Shown piece by piece: positions 14,700 through 27,900 of a stretch of DNA of 64,000 nucleotides (its first letter is position 1; each line of letters starts with the position of its first letter). Made by a program: the position numbers and the translations under genes. Source of the stretch: Ilex aquifolium (lineage: Eukaryota > Streptophyta > Magnoliopsida > Aquifoliales > Aquifoliaceae). The DNA is taken from positions 29,170,492-29,234,491 of the forward strand of contig OX637402.1 of assembly GCA_951799425.1 (NCBI GenBank). Direction: 5' to 3'. The notes under the pieces are model-generated. The model was given only the letters and a program-made list of their open reading frames with translations, made no database searches and was not told the origin of the DNA.

Positions 14700-17600
14700 A
14701 GGTCTATAAAGAAATGCGGTATTTTCACTTTGGCCCCTTGGTTTTTAGTATTTTCTTTTTTGCCTCACTTTTATTTCTTCTTTCTTATTGTTTTCCTTCT
14801 ATCAATCTTAATGATTAAGAAATGACAAAAGAAAATGAAAAAAGATAAAAATTGCACGTGTAATAGTACTTAGATGACTGTAAAGATAATATGTCAATTC
14901 ACCCTTTACATGATTTTTGGAAAGTGCATAAGGACTAATTACAAAAAATGGAAAAGGTGGGAAATTATTTTTGAAAAATTTGTGTTTAAAAAAGAAAATA
15001 TAATGGGGAGAGAGGTTTCCAAGACGAGTTATTCAAATAAGGTTATAAATGACACTTTTCATAAAAATAGAACTAAATATTGAAAAATGTGAGAAATTAT
15101 TTTTGAGAAATTTATTTTGGTAAGTGTAAAGAAAGAAAAAATTAAGATAAAATAATGGGGAGGAGGCTTCGAGTTATTCAGATCTTTACAAATGACAGTT
15201 TTCATAAAATTAGAACTAAGTTTTTAGTCTTTTAAATTTTTTTAAAATAAATAAATAAATGAGGCATGGACCTATATCCAGGCCTAGGGGTAGAACCAAA
15301 AGTTCTAAATTGCAAATGTAAGTAATTATATGGATAAGGATTAGTCATGGAAAACATACAAGATGACCAAAAAAAAAAAGAGTAAAAAGTTGACCTATTT
15401 TTCTTTATCAACTTATGGTCAAGCTTGTTTTAAAGTTTCAACTTGAGTGGGTCTTACAAGTAATGGGACCAATAAATAAGGCATCCCCTACATGGGATTG
15501 GTTCAAGCTTATGGAATCCAATATGTTTCCTAGGTAACATTAAAGTAAAATTGAAACAATGCAACATTCATGTCGGTGCAATGTCTAGAGAGAATTTGCG
15601 TAATTTTATCATTACATTTAAAAAAAATATATTTTTGTGCCTCAATCTCAATGACGTCTAGGTCATAATGGAGCAATTTTACGTTATGTTAAAGTTTGTC
15701 CTCTAAAAAATATAATACTCATTGAACGAGTTCATTTCAATTGTTCCTTTTAAAAAAATTAAACAAAATTGTTTGCTCATTTTTCTTTCTTTTCTCTTAA
15801 CTTCACGATAGAACCAATAATGATTTATTAGGAAAAAAAAAAAGGTTTGAGTATTAAAAACGTTTAGTATACACAAAAATTATGTGTATTATAATAGATA
15901 CACGTGTTGAAAAAAATGTGTGGCAAATGTAACTCATATTATGTACTAATAAAATATTTACTTAGTCATACCGAAATACCAAGATCTTATACTAAACTAA
16001 AATATACATTCAATATGATGTTCTTATATACATATAAGAGGGAAAAACCAAACATTGTTTTGTAATTGTCAATGGTAAACAAGTTGGAAGTGATAAAGAC
16101 TTCCTAGCTTGTTGCATAAAAATAGTCGCACATGGAACAAGATTGAGACGAGCTGTATATTCAAACGTTTTGAGTTTGAATCTTGATAACTCTTTAGGAT
16201 CAGGTTATGAGATATTTATCTCTCATAAATACACTCGTACCGGCGCGGATGGTCTACTTTTGACCAAATCAAGAATAAGATTAATTGAGGTATGCGTAAC
16301 CTAACACAAATACCCCTACCCATTGAAAAAGAAAAAAAAATGGAACTGGATTGGGCTCTTCTTCACCTACTGGTTTTCTCTCATTTTACAACACAATCAA
16401 GTCTATAGGGATAAAAACTACGTTCGTCTCCTAGGAGGCCATGGCTCCTCATGAGTTTTTAAAACCCACCTATTTATTTAATCACTGTTTGACCATTAAT
16501 TTCTCTTTTCCCTCAATTGAGGAAAAACATGAAAAACATTACAAAAGTATTCAGGTTTTGAAAAATCCATACAAGGTCCCTAAAAATATATCATTTTTAT
16601 ACCCAACAAGATGGATCAAATGATCAGATACCACCATATTGTCTCGTCAGATTAGTTCCAATGGAAAAACCTCTAGGATTATTATTTCACACACACTAAC
16701 TTTATATTGTAATACAAATCAAGAGAACGTGTGACTTCGGTTTTTAAAAAAAAAATAGTATACCAAATAATCCATCAAATAAAAAAGGTGTCCCAACTAC
16801 ACCCTCCACCCTTTCATTGAAGATAAAAGATACTATTTGAATATTGCATTTATAACCAATGAGCTGCTATGGTCAAAGATATTTCTTGTGGATCAAGCAA
16901 GGGATTAGGCTAAGGATAATAATTTGTTAGGCCAACGGGTCGTCTTTTGTTCCATTGCAACGGATTAGGCTTAAAATATGAGGCATTAGCCGCTGCTTGC
17001 CACGTCAACGCTAATGTGGTATATTCCTAGACTAGATGCCAAGCTCCTTGTCCTCATCAAGTACCTTTCTTTTTATAAAAATGGCATCTTTTAATCCTGA
17101 GATTAGCATTGGATGCAAATAATAAAACTGTAAATGAAAACAATTATTAATATGTATTTGAGCTCGTTAAAAATTATTCAATTATAAAACAAACCGAGCT
17201 CGAGTCTAATTTTGAGCTCGTTTAGTTAACAAGCCTACCTTATTTATCCAATCAGATTCGTGAAAAATAGAGCTCAATCATACACACATACATAGTTATA
17301 TATAATATGACACACATACAAAAATAAGCCGAATTTTGCTTTTAAACGCAAGCCAAAACTTAAATACAAGTTCAAGTTCAGTTTGTTTAATCAAACGAAC
17401 TAACTCAAGCCCAAACTTTAAAAAACGAATTAACAAGCCAACTTGGTGAAGATGTTTGGAGTTCGTCACAATTCAAGCTTGATTTTTCTTCCCAGACCAA
17501 CAAGCTTAGTTTGATTCATTTGCAATCTTAGCCCTCAAAAAATGGTCTCATCACATTCCTTGACCAAATTCTCTTAGGAACCGACCCCACACTACATAAA

Positions 17601-17820
17601 TTAATCAAAATCCTTGCTGCCATATACAACTTAGGTATTGGTCTTTGGCCAATAAGTTCAGCCCTTAAATCCTACTTTTATAGTTCTCCAAAGAAATCCT
17701 TGTTTTAATCAGCTTGGACATTGAAATTTGCGACCAAACATACCCTTTTTCAATTAGATCAAATGCAGCAAAACTAATTCCAAATCAACGCCTTAACACT
17801 TCCGTTGGAAGTGAATTTCC
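14700..17820. other. intergenic region between the UPL and TFIIA genes
   Basis: AT-rich DNA with no supported gene; all frames are closed except for short chance ORFs. It contains a degraded SINE (about 16130-16345) and a stretch with repeated GAGCTCGTT/AACAAGCC words at about 17150-17530 that looks like an old MITE. The UPL promoter is at its left end and the 3' flank of the TFIIA gene at its right end. Confidence 0.5.
16130..16345 (+). mobile_element. degraded tRNA-derived SINE (family 1)
   Basis: The 3' body resembles other copies in this window: ATGAGATATTTATCTCTCAT, then TACTTTTGACCAAATCAAGA, then a TTAATTGAGGTATGCG block and an A-rich end. A box B-like string (GAGTTTGAATCTTGA) precedes it. 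Borders are approximate and no target-site duplication was found. Confidence 0.5.
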
Positions 17821-18199
17821 CTTGACCTTTTGTGGAAGAGGTGAATCTTCCCTCTCCCATATACAGGGTCAGTAATTCCAGCAGTCATACCAGACCATTA
17901 CTGTGCCTGCTCCGATCTACCATGAATGTTACAAGCAACAAGACCAGCTATGAAACCAATTGGTGAAAACAACAAATCATAAAATGTATCTGCAGAATGA
18001 TCAAGAAAATTGGGTGATTATATTTATCCAGGTTTATGGTATATACAGATAATATTCAACTTCCCTCTCTTGCCTGCAGTTACAACTGATTGGATGAACT
18101 CTCGCTCCACTTCTCTCACTATCTTCCCTTCCACCGTCCCCCTCTACTACCAGCAGATAGAAATAAAACTTTTACAAACATACCTTGTGTGCAGTCAAC

Positions 18200-21181
18200 T
18201 CATTGTGTTAGAAGCTTCGAGTCACATGCCACTATCTTAACTCGACCAACATTCTCCTGGCCCTCCTCGTTCTTAAATGTAGCATCTTGTAAAATGAAGG
18301 TCCAAACATTGTCACAGAACCTATAGGTGTGCAGATGTCCCTGCAGTAGAAACGTTAAAGAATCAGCAGAATTGAATTACATAAAAGTTATCAACTCACC
18401 TTAACATCATGTGTTTTCGGACATGGAAGGGAAGGAAAATATACAAGGGATAAGGAAATGTCAGGCAATGCAACAAGCTCAGGAATGACTAACCATATGC
18501 ACATACAGCACCATTGTGAATCTTTACAGAGGGAGCAAGGTCATGTGCACATGGTAAAATCACAGTATTACAAACTAAAGCCAGTCAATCACCGTCAACA
18601 TAGTTCACTTGCCATCCACATAGACATAAAAATAACATGAAGGCAACTAAAAAAATTCAAGAGCCATAATTCTGAGTCTGGCACTACATCCAGTTTGGAG
18701 TAATACTGTACCAAAAAGCAGCCAACCTGGGCTTAATCCAACATGACTTGTTATAAGGCCGAACATAAACCAAACTGTTGGCTCATTTATATTCACTGAT
18801 GATCATACTAATATAATACATGGTATTAAAGGAGACTGGCCACATCTCTACAGTGTTTTAATAAGAGGAAAATAATACAAAGAAAAAATCCATCAAATAT
18901 GATAGTTATAAGTATTAAATTGCACCATGGTTCAAAATCACAGTATCAGACATCATCTCGGAAAGCAAGGAGACACAATGGTCGTAATGTTGTGAAACGG
19001 TATCAAGCAATATGTACAAAATGTTCCATGGAAGAAGAAATTTACCACGAGAGATTGATGAGGACTCGGACAACTCGGGGTCGCCTTGGAGACCTTTTGG
19101 ACAATTTGGCCGACTTGTCAGAGACTCGTGGTGTACGCATAACATCAAACAAAATCGGATCAGAAGGTGCCAAATTGGATATGATCCGCTTGAGTTGTTG
19201 GGTATTGACCGATACTTTGAACCACGAATAGCAAGAATTTCCATTTATTTTGAACTAGTAGAGCCCCGTGTGACTATGGCCATTTCTTTTTCTTCTTGAG
19301 CTAAATATTCATTATGCTCTAAGCGTTCTATACATAAAACTTGATGCTTGTACCATAAGAATACAAAGAAGGAAAATACAAAAAACAAAAGTGGATCAGC
19401 CCTTTCTATAACTCTAATGAACATATTACTAACTGAGCTTATTTACCAATAAGAAAAGGAAAAAACTTTAAACAACAAAAATATGGAGGCATACTACACA
19501 AAACTTAATCCACCCAGAATTATAAAATGTTACAATGTAAAACATGCAATAAAACATCGAGATAATTGGTATACACACAACCCAGAAGATATATTACTTT
19601 ACACAACATCTCCCCTATAAGCAATAGAGATCACACATATTTTGAGTGAAGCATCCGGTGAAGAAGACAGAGTGAGGGCACATTAAACTGGTTTCCTAAT
19701 AAGATGCTAGCAGTCTAGCAACTAGTTATGCAAATGTATTAATCAGAAATGTGGCAAGGTTTACACTCTAAAGCCTCTTATCAAGGCACCTACCACTTAT
19801 ATAGTTGCTTTCTATATACAAATATCCTCTGCCAGACTAAAGGAACAAGAATAACTACTTAGTAGAATTACTTAGGGTTGGGCAATTCAAAGGCAACACA
19901 ACAAGAATAAAAGCAAAACAACAACATATGTTGTCCAGTTCATTTTTCCATGTCTACTGTCTCTCCACCCACACAACAAAACATCTAATGTATCTTAATG
20001 TTTTCTGTGGGTCCAACATAAGGGCTCAACTTGTGGAAGACAGATTTCTGTGGAAAAGTGTGTAACATTGAATATTTTCCAAGGGACAACTTTGAAGTTT
20101 AAAGGAGAACATAGGTTTATACAGATTAGACACTGTACACTTGGGTTCAATTCCATCTGATAATTAACAAACAAAGATTTCAGAATGGCATCAAGCCCTT
20201 TACCAAACTACAGGCCAAATGAATGCAACTGGATTGGGTTCCAGTCATCGCATGATCCATTGGCAGGTCAGCCTTTCCCTAATGTCCACACCATGTTGAT
20301 ACAAAAATATTTCGGAACTAAACGAAGAGTCTATGAGTATTCATGGGCATATGAGTTATTTATCTAATAAGCACAGGCTTCAGTGCAAGTTGGACTTAGA
20401 CAAACTAAAGACCCCAACTTCAGCTCAAAGATAAGAAAGAATCTCAGAGAAATGAGAAGGGATATGTCAGGAAAAAACTGATATTAACTATATCATTGAT
20501 CTAAGCCATGACAATTAAGCTGGAGAACCATCCTTTCCAAGAAAGACATCAGGTTTTGGACCCTAACCATTCAAATTTCTGAATATAGGTACATAAAAAC
20601 ACTAAATAGGCCGCTCGTGCGTTCACCACATCCAAGAGTAAATAGAGATTAGGTCCACTAAAATGGCTTGGTGAGCAAACATGTGATCCTCCTTGAATTC
20701 AGCAGTACATATCCGAAAGATAAAACTCAATAGCATGGAACAAAAAAAGCCATTAAAGCAATTGGCATCCAATCACTCCTAGCCATAGCATTGGTTAACG
20801 ATAAGCTAGTGACTATAATACGTTGTGGAGATAAAGGCAAAAATTACAGAAAGAACATCTACCTTGATGGAGACCTTGCTTTTGACTTGGGTTTCCAGAG
20901 CTTCAGTCATCGACTAAATCCATAAAACAATGTAAGCAGAGAAGATAATCAAAACCATCTAGGCATGTATATCCATAACACCAAAAGCTAAATTTTCCTT
21001 ATAAATATGTTTCTGAATTTCAGTGGACTGTTCGAATAACTGTAAAGCTAACCTTGTCGAACTGAACGAGGACTTGAATGGCGAGTTCAGGACTGAGACC
21101 TCCGTTCGAGACCATCTCGTCAAGTGTTTCAGTCAAACACATGCCGATTGTGGACCTACGGTACAATTCAAACGTCGCCAT
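18200..21181 (-). CDS. TFIIA-S: transcription initiation factor IIA subunit 2 (TFIIA gamma)
   Basis: Small subunit of the basal factor TFIIA, which binds TBP on the TATA box in the nucleus and steadies the pre-initiation complex. Three exons, 21181-21053, 20913-20863 and 18340-18200, give 106 residues, the usual length of plant TFIIA gamma. The N-terminal helical part reads MATFELYRRSTIGMCLTETL, and the C-terminal beta-barrel part includes GHLHTYRFCDNVWTFILQDA and ends DSKLLTQ. All splice sites are GT-AG in phase 0, and no damage is visible. Val39, the position changed to Glu in the rice xa5 resistance allele of TFIIA gamma 5, is present, so this is the ordinary form. Intron 2 is unusually long (2.5 kb) and holds a MITE. 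Confidence 0.97.
18926..19226. mobile_element. MITE-like repeat in TFIIA gamma intron 2
   Basis: The left end reads ATGGTTCAAAATCACAGTAT and the right end, reverse complemented, reads GTGGTTCAAAGTATCGG. These would be imperfect terminal inverted repeats of about 20 bp around a 300 bp body. No clear target-site duplication was seen, so the class is open. Confidence 0.4.
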
Positions 21182-21607
21182 TCTTCTTCCTTATGATCAA
21201 GATCTATCAAAAACTTATTTAAATCAGACAACTTCAGAATCTAACTAACTACCAAACCAAAACAACTGTAATTTCAAACAAACTGAATCAATTAAATATG
21301 ACATATATACAATCGGTGTACATAAATCCCATAAATCATCGAAATATTAGCAAGAATACTCAAGATACTGAACAAGCATAGACAAATACACACAATTTCT
21401 CTTATGTATACATACATCTATATATATATATACAGATATTTAGAGAGAGAGAGAGGATGGAACTGTAAGGATAGATCGAGTAAGATATAGAAATTACAGT
21501 TGATGGTCGGAGAGAGAAGACCACCGAGGGCAGTGATGGATTTTCTCGTTGTGTTCGTTTGTCTACAAAGCTTCAGATGTGAGAAAGAGAGGGAGAGGAA
21601 TTGGGGC

Positions 21608-21614
21608 TTTTATA
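21608..21614 (-). promoter_or_regulatory. TATA box of the TFIIA gamma gene
   Basis: The minus strand reads GGGTATAAAAGCCCC, followed by a CT-rich leader. A likely leader intron (donor ACT|GTAATT at 21497, acceptor GATAG at 21204) separates the leader from the ATG at 21181. Core and spacing resemble the TATA box of the neighbouring UPL gene. Confidence 0.6.
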
Positions 21615-22565
21615 CCCTAATTTTTGTAGCTGAAGGGGTTATATACGACAGTGGGGTTGAGGAAAAGCCGTGAGGACGAAATTGCCCTCAATTTTTTTTC
21701 CAAATCTCAGACAGTCCAAACCTATTTCGTGATCTTTTATGCAAAAAAAAAACAATTTCATCACAAAAATAAAAAAAAATATTTAACTATTTTTATTTAA
21801 AATAGTGTATATGCATTTGTGTAGAAATAGTATATCTACCCCCGACTAAAATAAAACAAAATATTAAAGAGATCATTTGATTACAATATTAAATGGTGAA
21901 TTTCAAAATTATAACAAATTAATTTTTTTTAATTCAATCTTATATTATATTTGGTTGCAAAAATACACTATGTATCATATATAATCTATTTCAAATGCTT
22001 ATTTAAATAATACACTCTATTCGTACTATTAAGTTGATTATAATTTTACCTGAGGAGATGATATTATAGTCTAGTTTAGGCCTATTAAGTTATAAATTTA
22101 TTATTTTATTCATCAAATAAATAAAAATATTAATAACTAGATATAATTGATAATTTTTTAATTAATATATAATTAATACTATATTATTCCACTCTTAATT
22201 CAGTATCATACCAAATACTGGATTATAATATATAGTATTTTTGTTTCATATTTAATATTATATTTTATCCATTTATACGGAATTAACTTATATTACATAA
22301 TACAATTCATTCTTTTACAATGTAGTAACCAAACAAACCATAATATTCTTATGTGCAAAGTCGAGTTAGATCCTTTATATTTGAAAACTAAACACGGATG
22401 GGAATTCGTCGGTTTAAAACATAACTTTTTTAATTCCTTAGGTTGGAAGAGTTGTTTTGATTAATAAGTAAAATTTGTGAACTTTTTATGTAATTAGTAA
22501 GAGGGGTATTCTTGCTATAACATACGAAATTTGAGGTGTCATAGTCTCATTTTCAAGAAAATAAG

Positions 22566-22960
22566 AGGTGCTTTATACAATTGGTAAAGACACGAACGGA
22601 ATTACTTTTGACCCATTGGACAAAAAAGGAGGACACAAAAGAATAAACAATGTTCAGCAGGCTCTCAGAATGAGATTATTGGGCTTGAGCCTGCGTGGTT
22701 ATATTACTAAGCACTCAAGAAGCCCAATACAAAAACCTAAAGCCCATGAAAATTGGAACAAGAAGAAGCCGAGTGCTATAAACTTAATTCAAGTACTAAT
22801 ATATGGCGATTCCATAGGTTGGACTCTGAAAAATTTATCATTTATGAATACTCTAATTCTGGTGTGAATGGTTTGCCTTTAAGCGAACCAGAGAGAGAAT
22901 TAATCGAGGTGTGCGTTAACTGACCCGGACACCACTTACTGTTGAACTAAAAAAAAAATA
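22566..22960 (+). repeat. SINE-like 3' segment beside a conserved short block (copy 1)
   Basis: The right part (about 22820-22960) is the family 1 SINE tail: a TTATCATTTATGAATAC block, then a GAGAGAATTAATCGAGGTGT block and a short poly(A). The block before it has a counterpart at 41640-41870. The 90-100 codon frames across both copies have no recognisable domain and are not called as genes. Confidence 0.45.
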
Positions 22961-23381
22961 TCTAATCTATTATATTTATTATATTAGTTTTGAATTGAGT
23001 CCCAATATTAGATCAAACTCGCCAAATCTAACAATTATAATTGATTAGGTCTTCAAATTATGTTTAATAATTTAGTTTAACTAGTAACAACTCAACTACA
23101 TTTCCAACTCTTTCTACAAGTGACTCCTTTTTCTTTTTCAACTTCTCATCTTTTTACTCTCCTCTTGCTGCAACACAATGCTTGGGGGCAGGGCGAGATA
23201 GAAATGCTATGATGGGATAAGATGTAAATCTTGCACAGAATCCATCATTAATATTAATTGGAAGCTAAAGAGTTGCCATGTGTATGGTTAGTATGTGGTG
23301 TATATAAGTGTTCTTATGTAAATACAAAGTTTAGTTGTTCCAATCTAAGTCAAATAATTAGGTCAACAAGTTAGTTATAAA

Positions 23382-24540
23382 TGTTGTTTTTGATAAACAA
23401 AATATAGTAAAATCATTTATTAAAATATCTGATTTATATCATACAATTTAGAATAAAATAATAACAGTTAAGAACGAAACAGTTACAAGTATGAATCAAA
23501 ATAGTTACAAGTATGAACGAAATAGTTACAAGTATGAACGAAATAATTACAGGTATAAACGAAACAATATCACATAAAATTTGTAATTAAACAACTGACC
23601 CGTTTGCAGAATAAGAAATGTTATTGAATTTTAATAAGCCAAGATTAATGTTTGACACTATATCCTTAAGACATATTTCGCCCCCACACTTGGTGCTTAT
23701 GAAAATCAAAACGTTTGTCTTATAGGATACAATGATCTTCACACAAATAACGTCTAGCGAACCATAACTGTGTTGTGTACTCTCCAAATGCAAACTGTCT
23801 TAATGCCGAAAATTGATTGATGCAGAATGTTAATGAACCTGAGTTTACATAGACAAGCTAGTTACTATTCCAGATAACCACCAAACGAACAAACACAATC
23901 CAGAAAACACATGTAGCACAGAAGATATCATTGAAGTGTACCCATTGAGAACATACACGAATTCGAATTTTGGACTGGAGGGAAGGATTAAATCTGAATA
24001 GATGCGAAATTTGAATTCCAACAGGCACTAGAAATTAAATTATGAGTTAAGAAATTTACGTCCAATTTGTTAAACAAATTTTTTTCAAAAAGATAAGAAT
24101 GGGTCTAAACCACACCCACACCTGAGCCTAGCCTGACCCAATCGGGTTGAGCGAGTGGCGCGTGTGGTCGAACCAATGGCATGTAAGCGCTCGTTCCGCT
24201 CATAAAAGTGTGGTATCACTTGGAGCCCAATCCATGGAGCAAACTTGACATATATATGCACAAGTAGAATTTATTTTTTAACTAATGTGAGATTGGTGTC
24301 AAATCTCACATTACACAATCTCTATTTTCACAATTCAATTGGGTCACTTTGAAATCTATTTTCTAATTTATTTCTTACTCCATTTGAGTAAGTGAATATA
24401 TTTCGTTAGTCTCCTCACGGAGTAGAACACAAACCCACAAAAGTTTACTCAAAATAACAATCGGGTCCCACTTTAATTTAAGTTTAAAGTCGATCAAAAA
24501 TTCAATTTTTTTACACTTAAAAACTTATTTTGGTCCAACA
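23382..24540. mobile_element. solo LTR-type insertion, 1.16 kb
   Basis: The element starts TGTTG and ends CAACA and is flanked by the 5-bp duplication ATAAA (23377-23381 and 24541-24545). Copy 2 has the empty site with a single ATAAA near 42,546. There is no internal coding region, so this looks like a solo LTR, a fossil. It is absent from copy 2 and therefore most simply younger than the segmental duplication. Confidence 0.75.
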
Positions 24541-24946
24541 ATAAATGACATTATTGTATAATGAGTGAACACGTAACCCTTAATCTCTTTTCCTCGAGAT
24601 TAGCACAAAGTTTGATCTTGAAACATAGAGTTTGTGCGGGGGGTGATGCTCCATGAATTTCATAGATATTTGACTAGAACTTGAAGTGATACGTCACAGA
24701 TTTGCGAATGGGAATTAACCTCTCAAAATTGAGACAAGATTGCTTGTTACTTCTCTCTCCAAAATCTTGATATAGACGGAATAACTGGACAATGGCTACA
24801 TTATTTTTTTAATCAAATTAACTTCACTTTTGTTATGTATGTTAATTTTGCCACCAAACTAAAGAAAAATAGCGGTAATGTGTATTGTAAACATGTTGAA
24901 AAGGTCATTAGAACATGTTTGCATGGAATTATAGTAAAAAGCTTAT

Positions 24947-27900
24947 TCAAGAACTACTAGATGGAGGACCTTCCAAACGGATATAGTCATACATGACTCC
25001 CTGGAAAGGGGTGGTGTGCCTTGCTTGGGTGAGATATATCGTATTATCTTCTTGCATGAGTTGAGCACTCTGTATGTCCACACTGAATAACCAATACAAC
25101 CCGTGAATGCCATGCCTTGCAATTGCGTTGTCACTCCCAATTAATCCACTTGAAAAGTGAGGAGGATTTGCCTCCGGGTCATTGATCCGAACCTGCGAGG
25201 AGAGTTCATACTATTATTTTTCAGTAATTCAATCGGGTGAAATCATGACTTAGTTGGATCGTTTGAGATTGATCCCAATCTTTTGAATAATAAGTTGACA
25301 CCATTGAATCATACCTGGACTTTTTGAGTCGTAATTTGACCAAATTTGAATTGTAACTAATCCCAATTGAATAGTAACTTTTAGTATGTGTTGAAGTTGG
25401 TACATAGTCATTTCCTAGAGTAAATAGACTTAATAAATGGTGGGACGAAGAATAGGAAAGGATTTCACTCCATTGCATTTTTTTTCCTCCTTTTCTCCAA
25501 TAGTAGATTATCTACCACGAATTTGCTTGGGAACTACTGCGTATAATTGGCTCTTCCACCACCACCACTACTACATGATGGGTGGTCTACCGTTAAAGAA
25601 CATTGAAAGAAACTACGCTAGATGAAATTAGATCAATTTGTCTTTGTGGGTGTGTAGGGTTAGACATTTTTGTAGGCTTTTTCTTAAAAATACACACCTG
25701 CAATTCGGAGGAATTGGCAGATGCGAGTGCTAAGTGCAGTGTGTAGGTTCCAGCAGCTTGATCAATATTGTCAAGTTTGAACTTGATTCGCCATGTAGTT
25801 GCCTTATATGCATTGTCACCTGTTTTCCTGCATTCACATCACCAAAATTCTAATAAACCCTACAGTCTTGAAATTTATTTTTCGATTTCATATTTGAAAA
25901 TTACAATTTCATCAAATTATGATTCAAAAAAGTCAAATTACTACCAAATGTGATCGATTAGGATCGACCTAAAAGATGTGGCATCGACTCCATTTTATTG
26001 AACCTCATTCAATCGTTATTTTTATTTGATTGAATTACATTGTTTTTAGTTTTTTTGATATGGTATCGAATCTGATACCATAAAGGTTTTTGAGATTCTA
26101 TTGGAACAAAAGAAAGAAGATTAAGACCCATGTGAAAGTCTGCACCTGGTAACCTGAGCAAAGAACCAATCTTTACGATAGTCACTGTCTCCAACTGTAT
26201 AGACCAAGTCTTCATTAGGATATAGTTCTGCGTATCTTTCCCACAATCCATACTGTCTAAACCTACTCACAAAAGATGATTGATTCCTTATTATGTTCAA
26301 AAGACCCACCAATAGATGGTACAATACTATGTAGAATAGAAGAGTCTCTGCCTGTCATAAATATTTTTGCAAGGAAGACTTACCTGTCCGCTGGACGATT
26401 TATATAAAGTCTATTGATATACATTGGATCAGGATCAGGAACATAAAATTTTGCAGCAGAACGATCTGGAACGCCGATTTCCCACAATGTGGGACCATTT
26501 CTTGGAGGCTCATATACAAGATCACCCATATCAATACTACCACCTGTGTTACATTATACATGCATGACAGAATGTTCAAATGAAATAAAAGAACTTGAAA
26601 CTTTAGCAAAGGTGAATTGAATAAATATATAGGACCTGTAGTGATAGTAATAGCATCATCGTATCGATAATCTCCAATAAAACCAGGGACCCATGCATAA
26701 AGATTGTAATCGCCAGCACGAATGTTGCTGATGGAGAAATGACCTTGGTCGTCTGCTCTGGTCCAGAATTGATAGCCCTGATATGAAAATCACAACATTA
26801 TTATTATCTTATCAAGGTGTATTATCCTCTGACTGCATGTAACATCCCAAGTTTTTTATAAAATAAATGTTAAAATTGGGAGATGTATTTGTATTTTTTT
26901 GAAGATTCGATTATCAATTTAATTTTTTTATTAATATAATTAGAACTTTGATCATGTATTTAGAAATATTTTGTTAGATTGATCAATTGATATATATAAT
27001 AACGTATCCGAGAAATCGGGACGTTACACTGCAATAACAGGATGTTGCATTTTTTCTGAAACTAATGGTCTAGCATAACATGGTACTTAGAAACTTTAAC
27101 CAAAAATCACCTTGCATTCTTTTTGAAATGATCCAGCAACCCCAGGTAAAGCCAACCCCACGTAAGCGCCATTTGCCGGCATAGCTTTCTTGCTGATATA
27201 CCTAATCAATAACAAAAAAAGAAAAAGAAAAAAGAAAAATCTATACGTTTATTACAAAAGATGAGATGAAACCATCATTTTGAGTTGAATAGATGTGACT
27301 AATTGAGGAATTGTCTATCTCTAAATACTGAGATTAAATCTTAGTAGCCACTTATATTGGCAATAAACTTGATCCGTGGCCATTCTTCCAAAACCAATCT
27401 TGGTAGGAAAAGGCTACGGTATCGTTAGTGATACCGTACTGAAAATTATAATTTTTAAGGTTACGTGATAATTTTTTAAGGTGATATTATAATTTTTTTG
27501 AGATATAGGTTACAATTTTAAATAACATGATCGATCATGGAAGGTTGGAATCGATACCGAGAGTTCTTGATCAATCATGGGTGTCTGTGATCAATCATGA
27601 CTTTCCCTTGAACAGTTGTAACTTGTCATTTCAAAATTATAACTTTACCATAAAAATAGTAACCACCGATAAGGATATTGAATTTTTAGGGTAGAGTTTC
27701 CTATCTTTGTATATCAAGAAATATAAGTGAATTTTCCCCTGGTTGATGATCAATCCCATGTTAACAAGATATTCACATTCCTTTCAAATCAATACACATA
27801 ATCGAAAGTTTAAGCAGTTAAAGATGATGAAACTTAAATATTTATATTTTAACACGCTCTATTATGTGCAAACTAAATTTTAGGTCTAACACATGAAAAT

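Noticed and set aside
18899-19231. ORF of 110 codons in TFIIA gamma intron 2
   Set aside because: It lies within a MITE-like repeat; the opposite strand is equally open, as expected by chance.
22568-22867. ORF of 99 codons with a longer twin at 41644-42003
   Set aside because: Similarity is explained by the segmental duplication; the frames run into a SINE tail and show no known domain.
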